Shown here: piece after piece, positions 17,238-28,307 of the stretch
Numbering within the stretch: position 1 is the first letter of the stretch
How the letters are laid out: the number at the start of each line of letters is the position of its first letter
Origin: Fulvivirga ligni
GTDB lineage: Bacteria > Bacteroidota > Bacteroidia > Cytophagales > Cyclobacteriaceae
Assembly (NCBI RefSeq): GCF_021389935.1
Contig: NZ_CP089979.1
Coordinates: 3,763,001-3,827,000, forward strand
Direction: 5' to 3'
DNA: 64,000 bases
Notes under the pieces: generated by a model
Told to the model about the DNA's origin: nothing
What the model saw: only the letters and a program-made list of their open reading frames with translations
The model's database searches: none
Made by a program: the position numbers and the translations under genes

Positions 17238-20200
17238 CTAGTTAACTATTTCAAGGTATCCAGCCTGAGGTTTAGTACCGTCTTTTTTATCAATGATATA
17301 GAAGTAAGTACCATCTGGCAGACTATTACCCATTACACTAATTCCTTTATTAGAAACTCCATCGAATCTATTGCCGGTGTTGTCATAACCTTCAGTTTCA
17401 TAAACCATTGTTCCTGCTCTGTTAAAGATTTTGACAATACTTTCAGGATAGTTTTCGATACAGTCAATCTGTAAGAAATCGTTTTTACCATCACCGTTTC
17501 TTGAAATACCATTCAAGACGTTCACATCAGTTTCAATTTTTACATCTTCAGATTGATAACAACCTTGATTTGTAAACACATGAGCCGTGTAGACTCCGAA
17601 GTCTAATTCATTAAGAATTGAACCTCTTCCAATTACTTGAAGACTATCGAATGGGTCACCACCTTGGTCGGTCCAGACGATTGAGTTTACACCCACTGAA
17701 TTAACCATGGATACTCTAGCAAAACCATCGCTCGTCACACAAGTAGAGTTACCTACTACAAATTGGAATTCAGGAAATTCCAGGTTTTCAAGAATTTCAG
17801 CAGTGGCGGTAGAGATACACCCTGTAGATTTATTAGTAGCTTGTACAGTATAGAAACCGGTTGCCAAACTATCATAAATTTCACCAACAAATGCAGTGTC
17901 GGTTGATACTTGAGATCCATTGAACCAAAGGAAATTATAATTACTAGTGTTACCATTTACTGAGGCAGAAAGCGCTCCAATATCTAATAAGCAATGAGTG
18001 TCATGTGCCAATATAGTAATTGATACAGGTTCTGTAGGAACAGTGTTACCATCAATCGTTACTACCTGACTAGTTGAACACCCAGTTACATCATTTGTGG
18101 CTATTACTCCGTAAGTACCTTCTTTCATGCTGGTGAATTCACTTCCAGTGAAAACTTCATCAGAATTGAAGTCTTCATTTTCATACCATTCAAAAGTATA
18201 GCCTATATAGCTTCCATCAACAAGAGCTCTTGCAGCACCATCAGCTAAAGCTGTATCACAAACTGTCATGGCAGATAACGCTTCTACCGATAATTCGGGA
18301 TAAATATACTCTTGATTAATAGTAATCTCAAGATCAGGAGATATACAGCGATTGTCATTGTTAGATACAGCTCTCACTGTGTAAGTACCTACACGGATAT
18401 CAGTTATCTCTTGCCCTACATCACCTGTTGACCACTCATAAGTATATAGATCACTATTTCCACTAGTAACAATTGCAAATGCACTACCATCATTCTCAAG
18501 CTCACAGCTTGTTACAGGATTACCTGAACCGGTGATTGTAACTTCCTTGATATCTAATTGCAATTCATAGGTTGCTGTAGTAGTACATTGTGTGTCATCA
18601 TTAGTAACTTCCACAGTATAGAAACCAGGATTTAATCCGCTAACTGTGGCACCTGTTGTTCCTTGAGGTGTGGATGTATCTGAACCTTCAAACCATTCAT
18701 AAGAATAGCTGGAAGCTGTTCCTGACGCCATTACTTGCAACATACCCATATCATCTGTGAGTAGTTGACATTGTGTAGGGTTTGTAAAGTCGATCAATGC
18801 TACTGATGGGTCACCAATAGTTTCATCCGTAATTTCAAAATCAATTTGAGTTGATAAACAGTTATTAACCGTATTGGTAGCGATTACTGAGTAAGTACCA
18901 AGAGTCGATAAATCCTGGATAGAGGGTCCGTTCACTGATGGAATTGATGTACCTGAAGGGTCCTTCCATTCAAAAGTATAATCACTTATGTTACCGGGTA
19001 TTCCATCTTCTAAAATCTGATTTATTGTTATCTCACTTCCATTATTGTTTGGATCGCAACTCACTACATTAGAAACCGTGACATCGCCTGAGGCTACAGA
19101 AATTGTCGGAGGATCATTATCTATAGTAAAGGTTCTGTTAGTGGCACAAGTCTGATACTGAGTATTATCCTCAACATGAACAGTATATATTCCCGGAGCT
19201 AGATTTTGAAGTTCATCTGGGGTTACAATATTAGCTGCAGGTAATGGAGTCGTTGAGTTAGCATCACCTATATACCAGGTTACGTTGAAGTCAGATAGAG
19301 GCCTAACACCATTGTCAACCAAAATTTCTAAGCTTCCATTCTCCATTATGCCAGAACAATTGGTATTTGCGTTAATTGTAGTAGCTACTATTGATGGATA
19401 TTCAACGATTAAATCCACCGTCGCATTTACCACAGGATCTTCACAGAATCTGATTGCAGGGTCCAGTGGTCTGGCTGTAACTGAATAATCACCACTAGAT
19501 AATCCTGGTCGACTATAGTTTAATACACCATTTTGACCAACTTCTCTATGTATTTCAGTCCCACTCAAATTATGCCCTTGATACCATATAATTTCATAAT
19601 CGGCTTCGTTAAAACCAGCTAGGTTAGTTTTTTTCAGAGAAACACTTAAAGAGCCATTATCATCGCTACAGAAGCTTGCTGTGCTTACTACATCCAAGTC
19701 TAAATCGTGGCCATTATTGATTGGAAGATATATCGAAGTTATTTCCTCACATCCTGTTGTTAAATTTCTCACTACAACCGTATAGTTATCACTATTCAAT
19801 GAAGATGCAACATATTCATTAACGCCTTCCAAAATTGGTGAATCTGAGGTTGTGGACGGATCGATTGCTCCCTGATACCACGTAACGTAATAATCAGAAC
19901 TACTAGGTGAAACATTGATCGCTAATACACCATCACTTGCAGCACTTGCATCACTTTCACAATTAGAAGGGAAAGTGGTGATTGACTTATTTAGAGTGAT
20001 CGCAATTACAGGAGCGTTGATTATTACTGAAATAGGATTAGAAGCAGTACAAGATGTGATATTGTTTTGTGCCTGTACTGTGTAAGTTCCAGCCATTAAA
20101 CCTGAAAGCTGATTAGATGTCTCTGCGAAATCAGGAGTGGATTTTACCGAACTTCCTTCATAATAGAAGAATGTATAATCAGATACATTTCCAGCAGATA

Positions 20201-23200
20201 CACTTACTGTAATACTACCATTAAATGGATTACACTGCGTAACATCTGTTGTGTTTGCAGTAAGCGTTGGAATAGTTCTGTCATTATCTATTATCACTTC
20301 AGCAGTATCAGAACAACCATTAGTATCAGTTACTTTTACAGTATAAATACCTTTAGGGAAATCTGTTACTGTAGCCGCAGTACGAATAACCGCTGTACTG
20401 GTATTTTGTCCCTCAAACCACTCATACGTATATGTGCCACTACCACCATTCCCAGAAGCTGCAGCAGAGCCCATTGGGTTGTTCTCATCGCAGGAAATAT
20501 TATCTGATAGTTTATTAACGCTTGCGGTAGGAGGGGTTGTCTGGTTTACCGTAACAGTAGATGGAAGTGACTGACAGCCTGTGCTGTTACGTGTGGCAAC
20601 AACTGTATAGTCACCAGCAGGTAAATTGTTTAATGAGTTGCCCGTAGCGCTTGGTGTAGGTAACACATTAGGTCCATTGTACCATTCAAAAGTATAACCA
20701 CCTGTTGAACCTTCAACGTTAGCAGTTACAGTACCAGCATTTGCGTCTGAACAAGATATATCAGTGGCGCTGGCTGATACTACAGGAAGTACAACCATGT
20801 CAGTAACTGTCCCAGAACCAATCGAACTACACCCGGTAGCTTTATGAGTTACAATAACAGTGTAGTTAGTTCCACCTTTTAGACCTGTGGCATCATGACT
20901 AGTAGAGACCACATCCGTACTTGTGATATCACCTTCAAGCCATTCGTAAGTATATTTTCCATAGGCATCTCCACCATTTGGTATTACTCTTAAATGACCA
21001 TTAGGGTTTGTACAATTCTCGTCACCTTTGATCTCTGTTACCTGTACATCAAAAGAGAATGCCTCATCAACCACTGTAACCTGAACTACATCAGAGCTAC
21101 ATTGCGCAGTCTTATGAGTTGCATATACTGAATAAGTTCCAGCACTTAGTCCTGAATATACAGCGCCTACATAAGCCGGAGTACCAGATACATCAGTTCC
21201 GTTGAACCAGAAAAAGTCATAGTTAGCGATTACTTCTGTAGTTCCAACTAATCTAAAAGCTCTTGCAGAACCGTTGGCAGGTACAGTGTTTCCAGCACAC
21301 TGAATATTGTTAGTCGGTACTGCAGAAAGTTGGAAAGGTAATGGTGCAAATGGTGCACTTCTTACGTTATCATAATCACATTCTAAAAACGGTGTGTTCG
21401 GGAATGAAATTGGTGTCGGAATAGTAGTCCCAGCATCATTTAAGGCTATGAACAGATTTTCCATTCCAGGTATACCTGTGATAGCCACATTGGTCATATC
21501 AATTACATCACCATTCTTTAGTTGATTAATGCTGAAATATAAGGTAGCTAGTTTTGATGCTCCTGGTTGAAGAGGATCGGCACTATAAAAACTTATAGGC
21601 AGATTTCCACTGAAAGGAACATCTCCAAGGTTAGTTATTTGGAAGGAGGTGGTAAAATCTAAACTAGGACAGGTAGGTTGGTCTATAGTAATATCCCCAG
21701 TAAATGCGATGTCCGGTGAAGCATACACAGGACAACCCTGTGAGCTAAGGAAAGGAGACTGATTTAAGAAATTATTTAATGGTCTGTTCGGTCCTTGAGT
21801 ACATGTTCCATCTGACCATACTAAATGATGCTTTTGTTGTCTTCTCGGAATTGATAAATCATCATTAACATTAACGTTAAAATAACCATGCTGATTCCAC
21901 AATCTACGAGCTGGCACCCATGGTTCACTTGCTGATTTATATACTCTAACCTGAGAGTTTCTAGAATAGCCAAGATCGCAGAAATTATCCCAGGCATTGA
22001 TATCATCAGTACCACAAACTACGCATAGTTCAGTGCTTCCATCAGCATCTACGTCAGCTACAATAGGATACTCAACATTGGTTCTTGATATACACTGCCT
22101 TTGAGTAAATACGCTACCATCATCTCCCTTGATAATATAAATCCATTGCTCATCTCTATAGACAATCTCCATTTGACCATCACCATTGAAATCAAAAAGT
22201 GTACATCCGGTATATCCACTTGTTTCCTCATTCACTTCAACTCGCCATTTCTGATTGAAATTTTCGTCGAGAGCGTATAAAAATCTACCGGAAACAAACG
22301 ACACATTTAATTCACCATCCCCATCTAAGTCACCAATATTTAATCGACCTGTACCATTTATCCAGCCATTTTTATAGTCATCAGTATTTGGTGCTTGGCT
22401 GCTACACTTCAATGTTGAGTTGGGTACAGTTGGAATAGGATCATTAAATGTTGTTAAATTATCATTATGAACATCCCAAAAGAATACAGTTGTTGTGTAA
22501 TCGTTAGTATTTACTCCAGAAATGATAACATCAAGGAATCCATCTTGATTATAATCTGCTGTACTGGTAGAACTAAATTGTGTTTTAGTCTTGTAGTTTG
22601 AAAAACTTTTTAGTTCTGTCAAACTTCCACTATCTGTTGTTCTTGAACCAAGGTTAACACTGTATATTTTATTGGCAGAAACAAATTCTAAATCTTCGTC
22701 ACCAAGTATATCAATGGCAACTGGGCCACCGTTGACCTTATTCCAATCGTTATCATTACCTTTTACGATTCTAGTACCAGTTCTTGCATCTCTTACTTCA
22801 TCCTTGTAAAATAACTCGACCTGGCCATCGCCGTCAAAATCTGCTAAACTGAGGTGAATTGGATCGTTTTCAAGTCTTTCACTTCTCCATATTTCATTTA
22901 ATTGGCAATCGTACGAAGCAATATAATAGTCAGTGTCTCCGTAGCCACCTCCACTAGGAAACCATTCTGCAAGTACAACAAATATTTCTGCACAATCATC
23001 GTCCTCCACATTAGCTATGGCCACACGCCATTCGGGATAAGCTCCTCCAGAAACGGTGGTCTGATATTTGATCGACCCATCATTACCGTTTAGAATGTAT
23101 AAACGATCATTATACTTGTTTTGAGAAATGATTTCTGGAATTCCATCTCTATCCAGATCACCAATAGCTATCCTACCCAGGTGATTGGCTGTTTCATTTT

Positions 23201-23432
23201 GAGATGTGAAATCAATTTCCATTGTAAAAGCTGGTAAACTGTCGGGGACGGCTTCGCAGGAAGCATCATTGCCGAGAAAGAAACCATCGCAGGAACCGAA
23301 ATTGACACAGTCTGGATCATAGCAATCTATAAATCCATCACCGTCATCATCGATGCCATTATCACAGATTTCCTGAGCTTTACTAGCGCCAACTATAAGC
23401 AGGAAAGACAACAAAAGGACTAAATTCTTCAT
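17238..23432 (-). CDS. Giant T9SS adhesin with FG-GAP and SprB-like repeats
   Basis: A 2064-aa secreted surface protein. The signal peptide is followed by a Ca-binding DNGIDDDGDGFIDCYDPDC motif. About eight FG-GAP/VCBS-like units (about 60-490; for example GDLDRDGIPEI, ADFDGDGQVEL, FDFNGDGQMEI) should form a beta-propeller. A conserved linker contains LWNQHGYFNVNVNDD. Then come about 14 SprB-like repeats of about 85 residues, each with a pattern like YTFEWYxG and GxYTVxATNxxTGC and a conserved Cys. The C-terminus (about 1975-2064) is the gliding-motility type B sorting domain (NGDGKNDFLQI, VKIFNRAGTMVYE, LPDGTYFYIIDKKDG). Likely roles are gliding adhesion or polymer binding. Confidence 0.95.
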   Translation of the reverse strand: MKNLVLLLSFLLIVGASKAQEICDNGIDDDGDGFIDCYDPDCVNFGSCDGFFLGNDASCEAVPDSLPAFTMEIDFTSQNETANHLGRIAIGDLDRDGIPEIISQNKYNDRLYILNGNDGSIKYQTTVSGGAYPEWRVAIANVEDDDCAEIFVVLAEWFPSGGGYGDTDYYIASYDCQLNEIWRSERLENDPIHLSLADFDGDGQVELFYKDEVRDARTGTRIVKGNDNDWNKVNGGPVAIDILGDEDLEFVSANKIYSVNLGSRTTDSGSLTELKSFSNYKTKTQFSSTSTADYNQDGFLDVIISGVNTNDYTTTVFFWDVHNDNLTTFNDPIPTVPNSTLKCSSQAPNTDDYKNGWINGTGRLNIGDLDGDGELNVSFVSGRFLYALDENFNQKWRVEVNEETSGYTGCTLFDFNGDGQMEIVYRDEQWIYIIKGDDGSVFTQRQCISRTNVEYPIVADVDADGSTELCVVCGTDDINAWDNFCDLGYSRNSQVRVYKSASEPWVPARRLWNQHGYFNVNVNDDLSIPRRQQKHHLVWSDGTCTQGPNRPLNNFLNQSPFLSSQGCPVYASPDIAFTGDITIDQPTCPSLDFTTSFQITNLGDVPFSGNLPISFYSADPLQPGASKLATLYFSINQLKNGDVIDMTNVAITGIPGMENLFIALNDAGTTIPTPISFPNTPFLECDYDNVRSAPFAPLPFQLSAVPTNNIQCAGNTVPANGSARAFRLVGTTEVIANYDFFWFNGTDVSGTPAYVGAVYSGLSAGTYSVYATHKTAQCSSDVVQVTVVDEAFSFDVQVTEIKGDENCTNPNGHLRVIPNGGDAYGKYTYEWLEGDITSTDVVSTSHDATGLKGGTNYTVIVTHKATGCSSIGSGTVTDMVVLPVVSASATDISCSDANAGTVTANVEGSTGGYTFEWYNGPNVLPTPSATGNSLNNLPAGDYTVVATRNSTGCQSLPSTVTVNQTTPPTASVNKLSDNISCDENNPMGSAAASGNGGSGTYTYEWFEGQNTSTAVIRTAATVTDFPKGIYTVKVTDTNGCSDTAEVIIDNDRTIPTLTANTTDVTQCNPFNGSITVSVSAGNVSDYTFFYYEGSSVKSTPDFAETSNQLSGLMAGTYTVQAQNNITSCTASNPISVIINAPVIAITLNKSITTFPSNCESDASAASDGVLAINVSPSSSDYYVTWYQGAIDPSTTSDSPILEGVNEYVASSLNSDNYTVVVRNLTTGCEEITSIYLPINNGHDLDLDVVSTASFCSDDNGSLSVSLKKTNLAGFNEADYEIIWYQGHNLSGTEIHREVGQNGVLNYSRPGLSSGDYSVTARPLDPAIRFCEDPVVNATVDLIVEYPSIVATTINANTNCSGIMENGSLEILVDNGVRPLSDFNVTWYIGDANSTTPLPAANIVTPDELQNLAPGIYTVHVEDNTQYQTCATNRTFTIDNDPPTISVASGDVTVSNVVSCDPNNNGSEITINQILEDGIPGNISDYTFEWKDPSGTSIPSVNGPSIQDLSTLGTYSVIATNTVNNCLSTQIDFEITDETIGDPSVALIDFTNPTQCQLLTDDMGMLQVMASGTASSYSYEWFEGSDTSTPQGTTGATVSGLNPGFYTVEVTNDDTQCTTTATYELQLDIKEVTITGSGNPVTSCELENDGSAFAIVTSGNSDLYTYEWSTGDVGQEITDIRVGTYTVRAVSNNDNRCISPDLEITINQEYIYPELSVEALSAMTVCDTALADGAARALVDGSYIGYTFEWYENEDFNSDEVFTGSEFTSMKEGTYGVIATNDVTGCSTSQVVTIDGNTVPTEPVSITILAHDTHCLLDIGALSASVNGNTSNYNFLWFNGSQVSTDTAFVGEIYDSLATGFYTVQATNKSTGCISTATAEILENLEFPEFQFVVGNSTCVTSDGFARVSMVNSVGVNSIVWTDQGGDPFDSLQVIGRGSILNELDFGVYTAHVFTNQGCYQSEDVKIETDVNVLNGISRNGDGKNDFLQIDCIENYPESIVKIFNRAGTMVYETEGYDNTGNRFDGVSNKGISVMGNSLPDGTYFYIIDKKDGTKPQAGYLEIVN

Positions 23433-23578
23433 AACTAATGCATTTTATACACTTTATCCCTACCCATATATCGGTTTAGCTAAACAGAAGTAACTATTTG
23501 TGTAAGAAAATATAAAATGAATCACTTATAAGTCAGATGAACGACGGATATCGGGGATGAATGACATTTTTATATAAA

Positions 23579-26500
23579 TTATCTGAGTAAGGTAATGCTC
23601 CCAGACTTCACAATTTCTTGGCCATCACATTTAATAATGTAGTAGTAAGCTCCTGGGGGCAGGTCTTTACCGTTATAGGTACCATCCCAGTCGTTCTGAT
23701 AGGGGGAGGCTTCCATGATAATATTTCCTGTTTGATCTACTACAGTAACCTGGCATTCAGGGAATTGCTCAATTTTTTCAATAACCCAAAAGTTATTGAT
23801 ATCATCACCTGAATTTGGTGAGAAGAAATTCTTAGGCCTAATAATATTGCCGATAAGATCGGTATTAGTGAAAAGGTCTATACTTTGTGAACCTGTACAG
23901 CCATTGATGTCCGTTCCTGAAACAGTGTACGTTGTTGAAATATCAACAGTAGCTATGGGATTAGGAATGCTTGGGTCATTAAGTGATTCTTTTGGTGACC
24001 ATGAATAGTTTTCAAGGCCTGATGCGGTAAGCTGCACTGTACTTCCTGGAGCCACACTGACACTATCAGCAGTTATACTTACTACGGGTTGAGGAAATGA
24101 GTTGAGGCTAATGCTTGACTCTAACAAACATCCGTTAGTTTCTACTTCTACAGTATAAGTACCAGCTTCAGTGATGACTATTTCAGAAGAGGTTTGTCCA
24201 GTATTCCAGCTATATGATTCATAGGTATCAGTAAGTGACAATGTGGTCGCCTCGCCTTCGCAGATTGGGTCATTGGATGATACAATTTCAACAGTACCAC
24301 CATTAAGAATTTCAATGGGTTTAGTGATTGAGCTTGTACACCCTGATACACCACTGTATGATACTTCTAAACTGACTGTGAAATTTCCTGCAGTGCCATA
24401 AGCGTGCTTGGGGTTTTCGTCAGTAGATATAGCGGCATCGCCAAAATTCCACTTGTATTGAACTGTAGCATTTGCGTCTACACTTGAATTACTAGTGAAT
24501 TGAATATTCTGCCCTGCACATGCCTGATTTGGCGCCGTAATAACTGCAGATGGTGATTGAAGTATGGAAACATTCAACACATTTGATTCAATATCAGGGC
24601 AGCTGGCATTATTTAAGTCTTCTATTTTAACAAAGTAATTTTTAGAACCAACAGTGGAAACTGTTAGTGAGCTGCCTGTCTCTCCACTTATGTTTCCATT
24701 TTCCTCAGTAGCCCATTGATAAGAGTAATTTGTATTGTTGGAAGGAGAGATGGTTAATGTAGCTGAAGATCCCTGACACAACTGGTTGCCCGGAGAACTA
24801 GTTACGGTAAATGTAGGCACATCAACCGTTTCAACATTGATAGTTTCCGTAGCCGCTAAACAATCTCCGGAATATAAATCTACCTGATACACACCTACAT
24901 TAGAAGGCCTAAAGTCCGCTACAGTTACCGGATTACCTGTAGCCGAAAAACCATTAGGACCAGTCCATATATATTGATCGGCTGCTATATCTACTTGAAG
25001 TGTGGCGGTTCCACCGAGGCAAATATCAGAAGTAGGAGAGATGATAGTTGCAGTTGGCAAGGATCCAGATTTTACTTCCACACTAACCGGATCCGACATT
25101 TCAGCACATACTCCCTGAATTAATTCCACTGTGTAGTTATGAACCCCTACTGTATTTACACTATAGGTATTTGAAGGCCCACTTTGTTGAAGCATTCCAT
25201 CCATATACCAATTATATGTTGCTCCACTTACACTTTGAGCTTCAAGTTCTAAGGGGTTAGAGGCGCAGACTACCAGGGGGCCTTCTTCATTCAGAACAGG
25301 CTTTATACATTTCTGATTAATCAAAATGCCAAGGGAGTTTGCATTAAATCGTGTGAAAACTATGTCAGGTTTGCCATCTCCATTTATATCGCCAGATTTA
25401 ACATTTCTAGCAAATCCAGATACATTAATATTGACTGTTTGAAAAGTAACTGGTGCGGTTTGGTGAAGCACAGAAATAATAGCAGCATCGGAGTTAGCAA
25501 TCACTATGTCTTTTTCTCCATCTCCATTAAAATCACTTACATCTAAACCCCATGGTCTCTGATCAGCGCTTATAGAACTTTGATTGCCGAAGCTAAGAGC
25601 TCCACCAGTGGTGGAATTATTTAAGAAATATAAAGCGCTTTGTGCTAAAAAATTGGTGGCAATAAGATCAAGTTTACCATCATTGTTGATGTCAGCTGCT
25701 TTTAGATTTACAATACTACCAGTAACAGATCTTGTAGTGGCAGTGGAAAATGAAATATTACCTGGAGTACTATTGTTTTTAAACAAATAAATGGAACCAC
25801 CATTGGCAAAGAATAAGCTTGCAGCAACGTCTGGCTTACCATCATTATTGAAATCAGCGACTTCTAAAGGGGCACTTTTAACTGAGCTTGAAAGAGATAA
25901 GAAGGTAATGTTAGCAAGGTCAAAGGATATACTGCCGGCTGAAGAAGTGTTTCTGGCTATGGCCAACCTACCGTTGTTAGATTGGTCTGTGATAACTAGA
26001 TCTGGCTTACCATCCATATCAATATCCATCACATCAATTTTTTTAGTTTGGGCTCCAGGTATGTCGAGTACGTATGAAGCTGGAGCAAAGCTCACATTAG
26101 CTCCACTGGTGTTTGTAAGAACGAAAACACGAGACCTTGGATCATTATCATTGTCTTCTGATACAATGATTTCTGGTTTAGAGTCTCCATTAAGGTCTGC
26201 TGCAGTGATATTCAAAGAGGTTCCAGAGGGAGATAACGTATGTAATATAGGTGTACCAAAGGTTGGTGCGGCGGCACTGACTGTAGTGTTTTGTAGGATT
26301 TGTATTACACCACTGGTAGCACTGGTGGTGATAATGTCATTTTTACCATCGTTATTAAAATCTGATACTTCAAGATCATATGGAGAAGCTTGAGTCGCAA
26401 AAGTAAGCTCTGCCCCAAAATCTGCAGCTACAAGACCAGATTCACCACCATAGCTTAATAGAAATGGATAGGTGCTAAATCCAGAGAGGTCGTTACTGTT

Positions 26501-26773
26501 AGTTACCGTGATATGGTCAAAGGTAGCATTAGCTGGAACCTGGACTTCTATGATTTGTGTAGTGCGGCTGATCACATTGCCTCTCGCATCTCCGAAGGAT
26601 ACTTGGGAGGATGCGTTAAAGTTGCTACCTGTTATTGTAATAGTTTGCCCGGCATAACCTGAGTTTGGAGAAACATTGGTTATAATAGGAGTCTGAGCCA
26701 ATACTATACTGCTTACCAACAATAGACAGAATGTAAAGAAGGTAATTCTTTTATGGTAAGTGAAAATTTTCAT
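23579..26773 (-). CDS. T9SS adhesin with IPT/TIG, FG-GAP, PKD and type B sorting domain
   Basis: A 1064-aa secreted protein. After the signal peptide (LVSSIVLAQ) comes an IPT/TIG domain (about 28-110, PIITNVSPNSGYAGQTITIT). About seven FG-GAP units follow (125-480; SDFNNDGKNDI, ADLNGDSKPEI, MDIDMDGKPDL and others), then Ig-like modules with paired Cys, a PKD domain (about 740-825, YKWNFGD and NPKHAYGTAGNFTVSLEV) and the gliding-motility C-terminal domain (about 975-1064, IIRPKNFFSPNSGDDINNFWVIEKI and LPPGAYYYIIKCDG). It shares the architecture of the 2064-aa adhesin but has no SprB-like array. It lies between a PorP/SprF gene upstream and the larger adhesin downstream. Confidence 0.94.
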   Translation of the reverse strand: MKIFTYHKRITFFTFCLLLVSSIVLAQTPIITNVSPNSGYAGQTITITGSNFNASSQVSFGDARGNVISRTTQIIEVQVPANATFDHITVTNSNDLSGFSTYPFLLSYGGESGLVAADFGAELTFATQASPYDLEVSDFNNDGKNDIITTSATSGVIQILQNTTVSAAAPTFGTPILHTLSPSGTSLNITAADLNGDSKPEIIVSEDNDNDPRSRVFVLTNTSGANVSFAPASYVLDIPGAQTKKIDVMDIDMDGKPDLVITDQSNNGRLAIARNTSSAGSISFDLANITFLSLSSSVKSAPLEVADFNNDGKPDVAASLFFANGGSIYLFKNNSTPGNISFSTATTRSVTGSIVNLKAADINNDGKLDLIATNFLAQSALYFLNNSTTGGALSFGNQSSISADQRPWGLDVSDFNGDGEKDIVIANSDAAIISVLHQTAPVTFQTVNINVSGFARNVKSGDINGDGKPDIVFTRFNANSLGILINQKCIKPVLNEEGPLVVCASNPLELEAQSVSGATYNWYMDGMLQQSGPSNTYSVNTVGVHNYTVELIQGVCAEMSDPVSVEVKSGSLPTATIISPTSDICLGGTATLQVDIAADQYIWTGPNGFSATGNPVTVADFRPSNVGVYQVDLYSGDCLAATETINVETVDVPTFTVTSSPGNQLCQGSSATLTISPSNNTNYSYQWATEENGNISGETGSSLTVSTVGSKNYFVKIEDLNNASCPDIESNVLNVSILQSPSAVITAPNQACAGQNIQFTSNSSVDANATVQYKWNFGDAAISTDENPKHAYGTAGNFTVSLEVSYSGVSGCTSSITKPIEILNGGTVEIVSSNDPICEGEATTLSLTDTYESYSWNTGQTSSEIVITEAGTYTVEVETNGCLLESSISLNSFPQPVVSITADSVSVAPGSTVQLTASGLENYSWSPKESLNDPSIPNPIATVDISTTYTVSGTDINGCTGSQSIDLFTNTDLIGNIIRPKNFFSPNSGDDINNFWVIEKIEQFPECQVTVVDQTGNIIMEASPYQNDWDGTYNGKDLPPGAYYYIIKCDGQEIVKSGSITLLR

Positions 26774-26810
26774 TACAGATAAATAATTAAAAGTGATATG
26801 ATGTAACCGC

Positions 26811-28103
26811 CTATTGTTCTACCGTAATAATGGTAACACTCTTATACTTAGTCAATTCCTGAACAGCACGTCTTTGTTCATTAGCTTCTTTTAGCTTATA
26901 CGTTTGGAAGCTATACACATGGTACTTTTTATCGATGTTATTATAAAATATATTCGTGTAAAGCTCTTTTTCAGCCATTCTTCTAACGAATTCATCTGCT
27001 GAATTAAAGTCTTTAAAGGATTTTATAACCACATAGTACTTCTTCATTTTACCGTCGCCCTGGTCTGTACCACCTTCAGAAATTTCATCTGCAGAGAAAC
27101 GAGCTCTGTGCGTTTCGGTTTTTTCCAGAGTTCTTAATATTGGTCTACTTCGTTCAAGTTTCTTCTTCTCACCAATTCTTATAGTAAGTTGTACTTCATG
27201 CGTGCCTTGTGTGAAGCCATCTACATAGTCGCTAGCTGGTTCATATGCATATGCGAAAGAGAGGCTACCGATATCAAAACCTACTAAACCAGATACCCCA
27301 TAGTTTAATCTATAAGCACCACCAACCCAAAAGTCTTCATGTAAATGTAAAGTACCTAAGACCTCTACACGCTTATCTACTAATGCAGAATGTTTATATA
27401 TAAAGTAGAGCTGCAAGGGCGCATAAGCATCTTCAATTTCCACTCTTCTCTTCATTCCCTTGACCTTTCTTGTAATAATCTTTTTATCCAAAGGCCTTTT
27501 GAAGTAGGTCATAAATACAAATTCATCCAATGGACTAAAGTCATAACTGGAAAAATCACTTTCATTTAGATAATTTACTTTAAAAAGCTTAGGTAGGGCA
27601 AAGCCTAAATTAAAACCTGCCTTAGTTCTTAGTTTGAAGCCAGCATTTCCAAGTGGTTGAATATTGTTATTGGCAAAATTTGTTAAAATAGGATCATCCG
27701 GATCATCAATTTGATTGAGATCTATTGAAGTACTGTACAAGCCCAGGGAAATGCCGAAGTGAAGCGTAGCTACTTTCGTAAGATATGCTTTATAGGCATA
27801 GGTTCCCATAATCTCATTGGTAGTAATAAGTCCTCTTTGAAAGTTTCTAATACCTACACCCAGCGATCCTTTCTTATAACTAAAAGGCGCTTGTAAGTTA
27901 AAAGTAGTAACACGAGGGGCTCCTTCAATACCAGTCCATTGCATACGGTGGTTCAAAACCACACTCAAATACCCATCACTCCCTACTTCTGCAGGATTGA
28001 GCAGATAAGGGTTATTATAGTAATGGTTGTATACTGGTAATTGTTGAGATTTAACCTGTACAACTAAAAAAATAAATATTAGTACAAAAAAATACTTACC
28101 CAT
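26811..28103 (-). CDS. PorP/SprF-family protein with C-terminal SPOR-like domain
   Basis: A 430-aa protein. The signal peptide (QVKSQ) is followed by the PorP/SprF signature (QQLPVYNHYYNNPYLLNPAEVGS, NHRMQWTGIEGAPRVTTFNLQAP) and barrel strands to about residue 320. A charged linker then leads to a C-terminal region of about 75 residues (KKYYVVIKSFKDFNSADEFVRRM and KYHVYSFQTYKLKEANEQRRAVQEL) that resembles a SPOR-type domain. That domain class binds denuded peptidoglycan, and here it would face the periplasm. The first 300 residues match the family length, so the tail is an added module. It is the first gene of the adhesin locus, 37 bp before the 1064-aa adhesin. Confidence 0.9.
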   Translation of the reverse strand: MGKYFFVLIFIFLVVQVKSQQLPVYNHYYNNPYLLNPAEVGSDGYLSVVLNHRMQWTGIEGAPRVTTFNLQAPFSYKKGSLGVGIRNFQRGLITTNEIMGTYAYKAYLTKVATLHFGISLGLYSTSIDLNQIDDPDDPILTNFANNNIQPLGNAGFKLRTKAGFNLGFALPKLFKVNYLNESDFSSYDFSPLDEFVFMTYFKRPLDKKIITRKVKGMKRRVEIEDAYAPLQLYFIYKHSALVDKRVEVLGTLHLHEDFWVGGAYRLNYGVSGLVGFDIGSLSFAYAYEPASDYVDGFTQGTHEVQLTIRIGEKKKLERSRPILRTLEKTETHRARFSADEISEGGTDQGDGKMKKYYVVIKSFKDFNSADEFVRRMAEKELYTNIFYNNIDKKYHVYSFQTYKLKEANEQRRAVQELTKYKSVTIITVEQ

Positions 28104-28307
28104 CTATTAATTAACGGTATTAAGTAAAAAATAATTAAGCCAGAACAGGTAATACGTAAAGCTATAGACGTTACTTAATTATAAAATATCGTTCTAATCT
28201 AAAAAAATAATATATTAGAATGAAAAAATAAATAGTTTTACGGTCACATAGTGATTTAAAGTTGGCTAATTCTCGACAAAGTTAATTGTTTAAAATTTTT
28301 TAAAGTA

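Noticed and set aside
25791-26393. Long plus-strand frame antisense to the 1064-aa adhesin
   Set aside because: It exists because of the FG-GAP repeats on the other strand; no start signal or domain.
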